A stretch of DNA of 6,018 bases from the NCBI GenBank assembly GCA_025457985.1, contig JALOTI010000128.1:1-6018 (forward strand), given 5' to 3'. Shown here in pieces: positions 5,611-6,018 of this stretch. Under the pieces are notes generated by a model. The model was not told the origin of the DNA. It saw only the letters and a program-made list of their open reading frames with translations, and did not search any database. The stretch is from Leptospira sp. Its GTDB lineage: Bacteria; Spirochaetota; Leptospiria; Leptospirales; Leptospiraceae. Numbering within the stretch: the stretch's first letter is position 1; each line of letters starts with the position of its first letter. The position numbers were made by a program, and so were the translations under genes.

Positions 5611-6018
5611 TTAAACGCCACCAATCATCACGTGTTTGGTGATAAGGTAGTCACTTACTGCTTCTGCCGAAAGGTCTTTACCAAAACCAGACTGTTTAAA
5701 TCCACCATGTGGTGTTTCTGAGGTAAGAGGAAGGTGGTCATTTACCCAGACAGTTCCAAATTCCAAACGTTTAGACACCCGCATAGCGCGCGCTACATCT
5801 TTGGTCCAAATACTGGACGCAAGTCCATAGTTTACATCATTTGCCATTTGGATTCCGTCTTCCTCTTTGTCATAACTTTGGATAGTTAAAACTGGAGCAA
5901 AAACCTCATTTTGTACGATATCATAGTTTTGTTTTACATCCGTGATTACGGTTGGTTCAAAAAAATAACCAGCACCGGCCAAAGATTTTGGAATTCCCCC
6001 ACCAGTTAAAATTTTCGC
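5611..6018 (-). CDS. Gamma-aminobutyraldehyde-type aldehyde dehydrogenase, C-terminal part
   Basis: The last 135 residues of an NAD(P)-dependent aldehyde dehydrogenase; the frame is open to the right edge, and an apparent start at 5982 is just an internal Leu TTG. The visible part shows the family's late motifs: KILTGGG before [12 protein letters not shown], then NEVFAPVL, whose Glu and Phe are the cofactor-contacting pair of the ALDH E-x-F-G-P motif (Ala replaces Gly here), then [36 protein letters not shown] and [10 protein letters not shown]. The [15 protein letters not shown] and GFGKDLS blocks closely resemble what I recall of PatD/YdcW enzymes, which oxidise 4-aminobutanal to GABA in putrescine breakdown. 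The catalytic Cys and general-base Glu lie outside the window. ALDH membership is certain; substrate is inferred. The TAA (5613-5611) is 4 nt before the next gene's ATG, and a terminator-like hairpin follows within that gene. Confidence 0.9.
   Translation of the reverse strand, partial: AKILTGGGIPKSLAGAGYFFEPTVITDVKQNYDIVQNEVFAPVLTIQSYDKEEDGIQMANDVNYGLASSIWTKDVARAMRVSKRLEFGTVWVNDHLPLTSETPHGGFKQSGFGKDLSAEAVSDYLITKHVMIGGV

Overview
The window (about 40% G+C by eye) looks like chromosome of a spirochaete, most likely a saprophytic-type Leptospira. This is inferred from the mix of a stand-alone CheX, two lipoproteins with spirochaete-style lipoboxes (LSGC and VSNC), a cysteine-bearing NHL-repeat lipoprotein, and small conserved genes of the kind seen in that genus. 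There is no sign of an insertion sequence, phage, CRISPR array, tRNA or rRNA. Species assignment is inference only.

Layout. Positions 2-697 (+) hold the 3' part of a TPR-repeat protein entering from the left edge; its frame is open to the first base, so its start lies outside. Facing it on the minus strand is a two-gene unit: a PpiD/SurA-like membrane-anchored protein (2400-1159) followed with no gap (TAA directly against ATG) by cheX (1158-694). The stops of cheX and the TPR gene overlap by 4 nt. A short divergent promoter region (2401-2485) separates this unit from a plus-strand gene for a single-pass membrane protein of unknown function (2486-3127). A 282-bp non-coding stretch (3128-3409) carries hairpins and a possible 16-codon leader ORF ahead of a 597-residue lipoprotein (3410-5203). 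That lipoprotein has two Ig-like domains and a predicted six-bladed NHL propeller. Convergent to it on the minus strand are the C-terminal third of a gamma-aminobutyraldehyde-type aldehyde dehydrogenase (6018-5611, entering from the right edge) and, 4 nt downstream, a small lipoprotein gene (5606-5235).

How the parts may work together. The PpiD-like protein and CheX are probably co-transcribed, although one acts at the membrane/periplasm and the other in the cytoplasm on CheY-P. The dehydrogenase and the small lipoprotein are also arranged as an operon. Between them, inside the signal-peptide codons of the lipoprotein, lies a perfect 13-bp hairpin followed by a U-rich tract. This is a textbook intrinsic terminator placed within a coding region, and it is the most notable item here: it could be a dehydrogenase terminator overlapping the next gene, or an attenuator set by translation. 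A second notable item is the propeller, in which cysteines occur as a pair in four blades and are absent as a pair in the other two.
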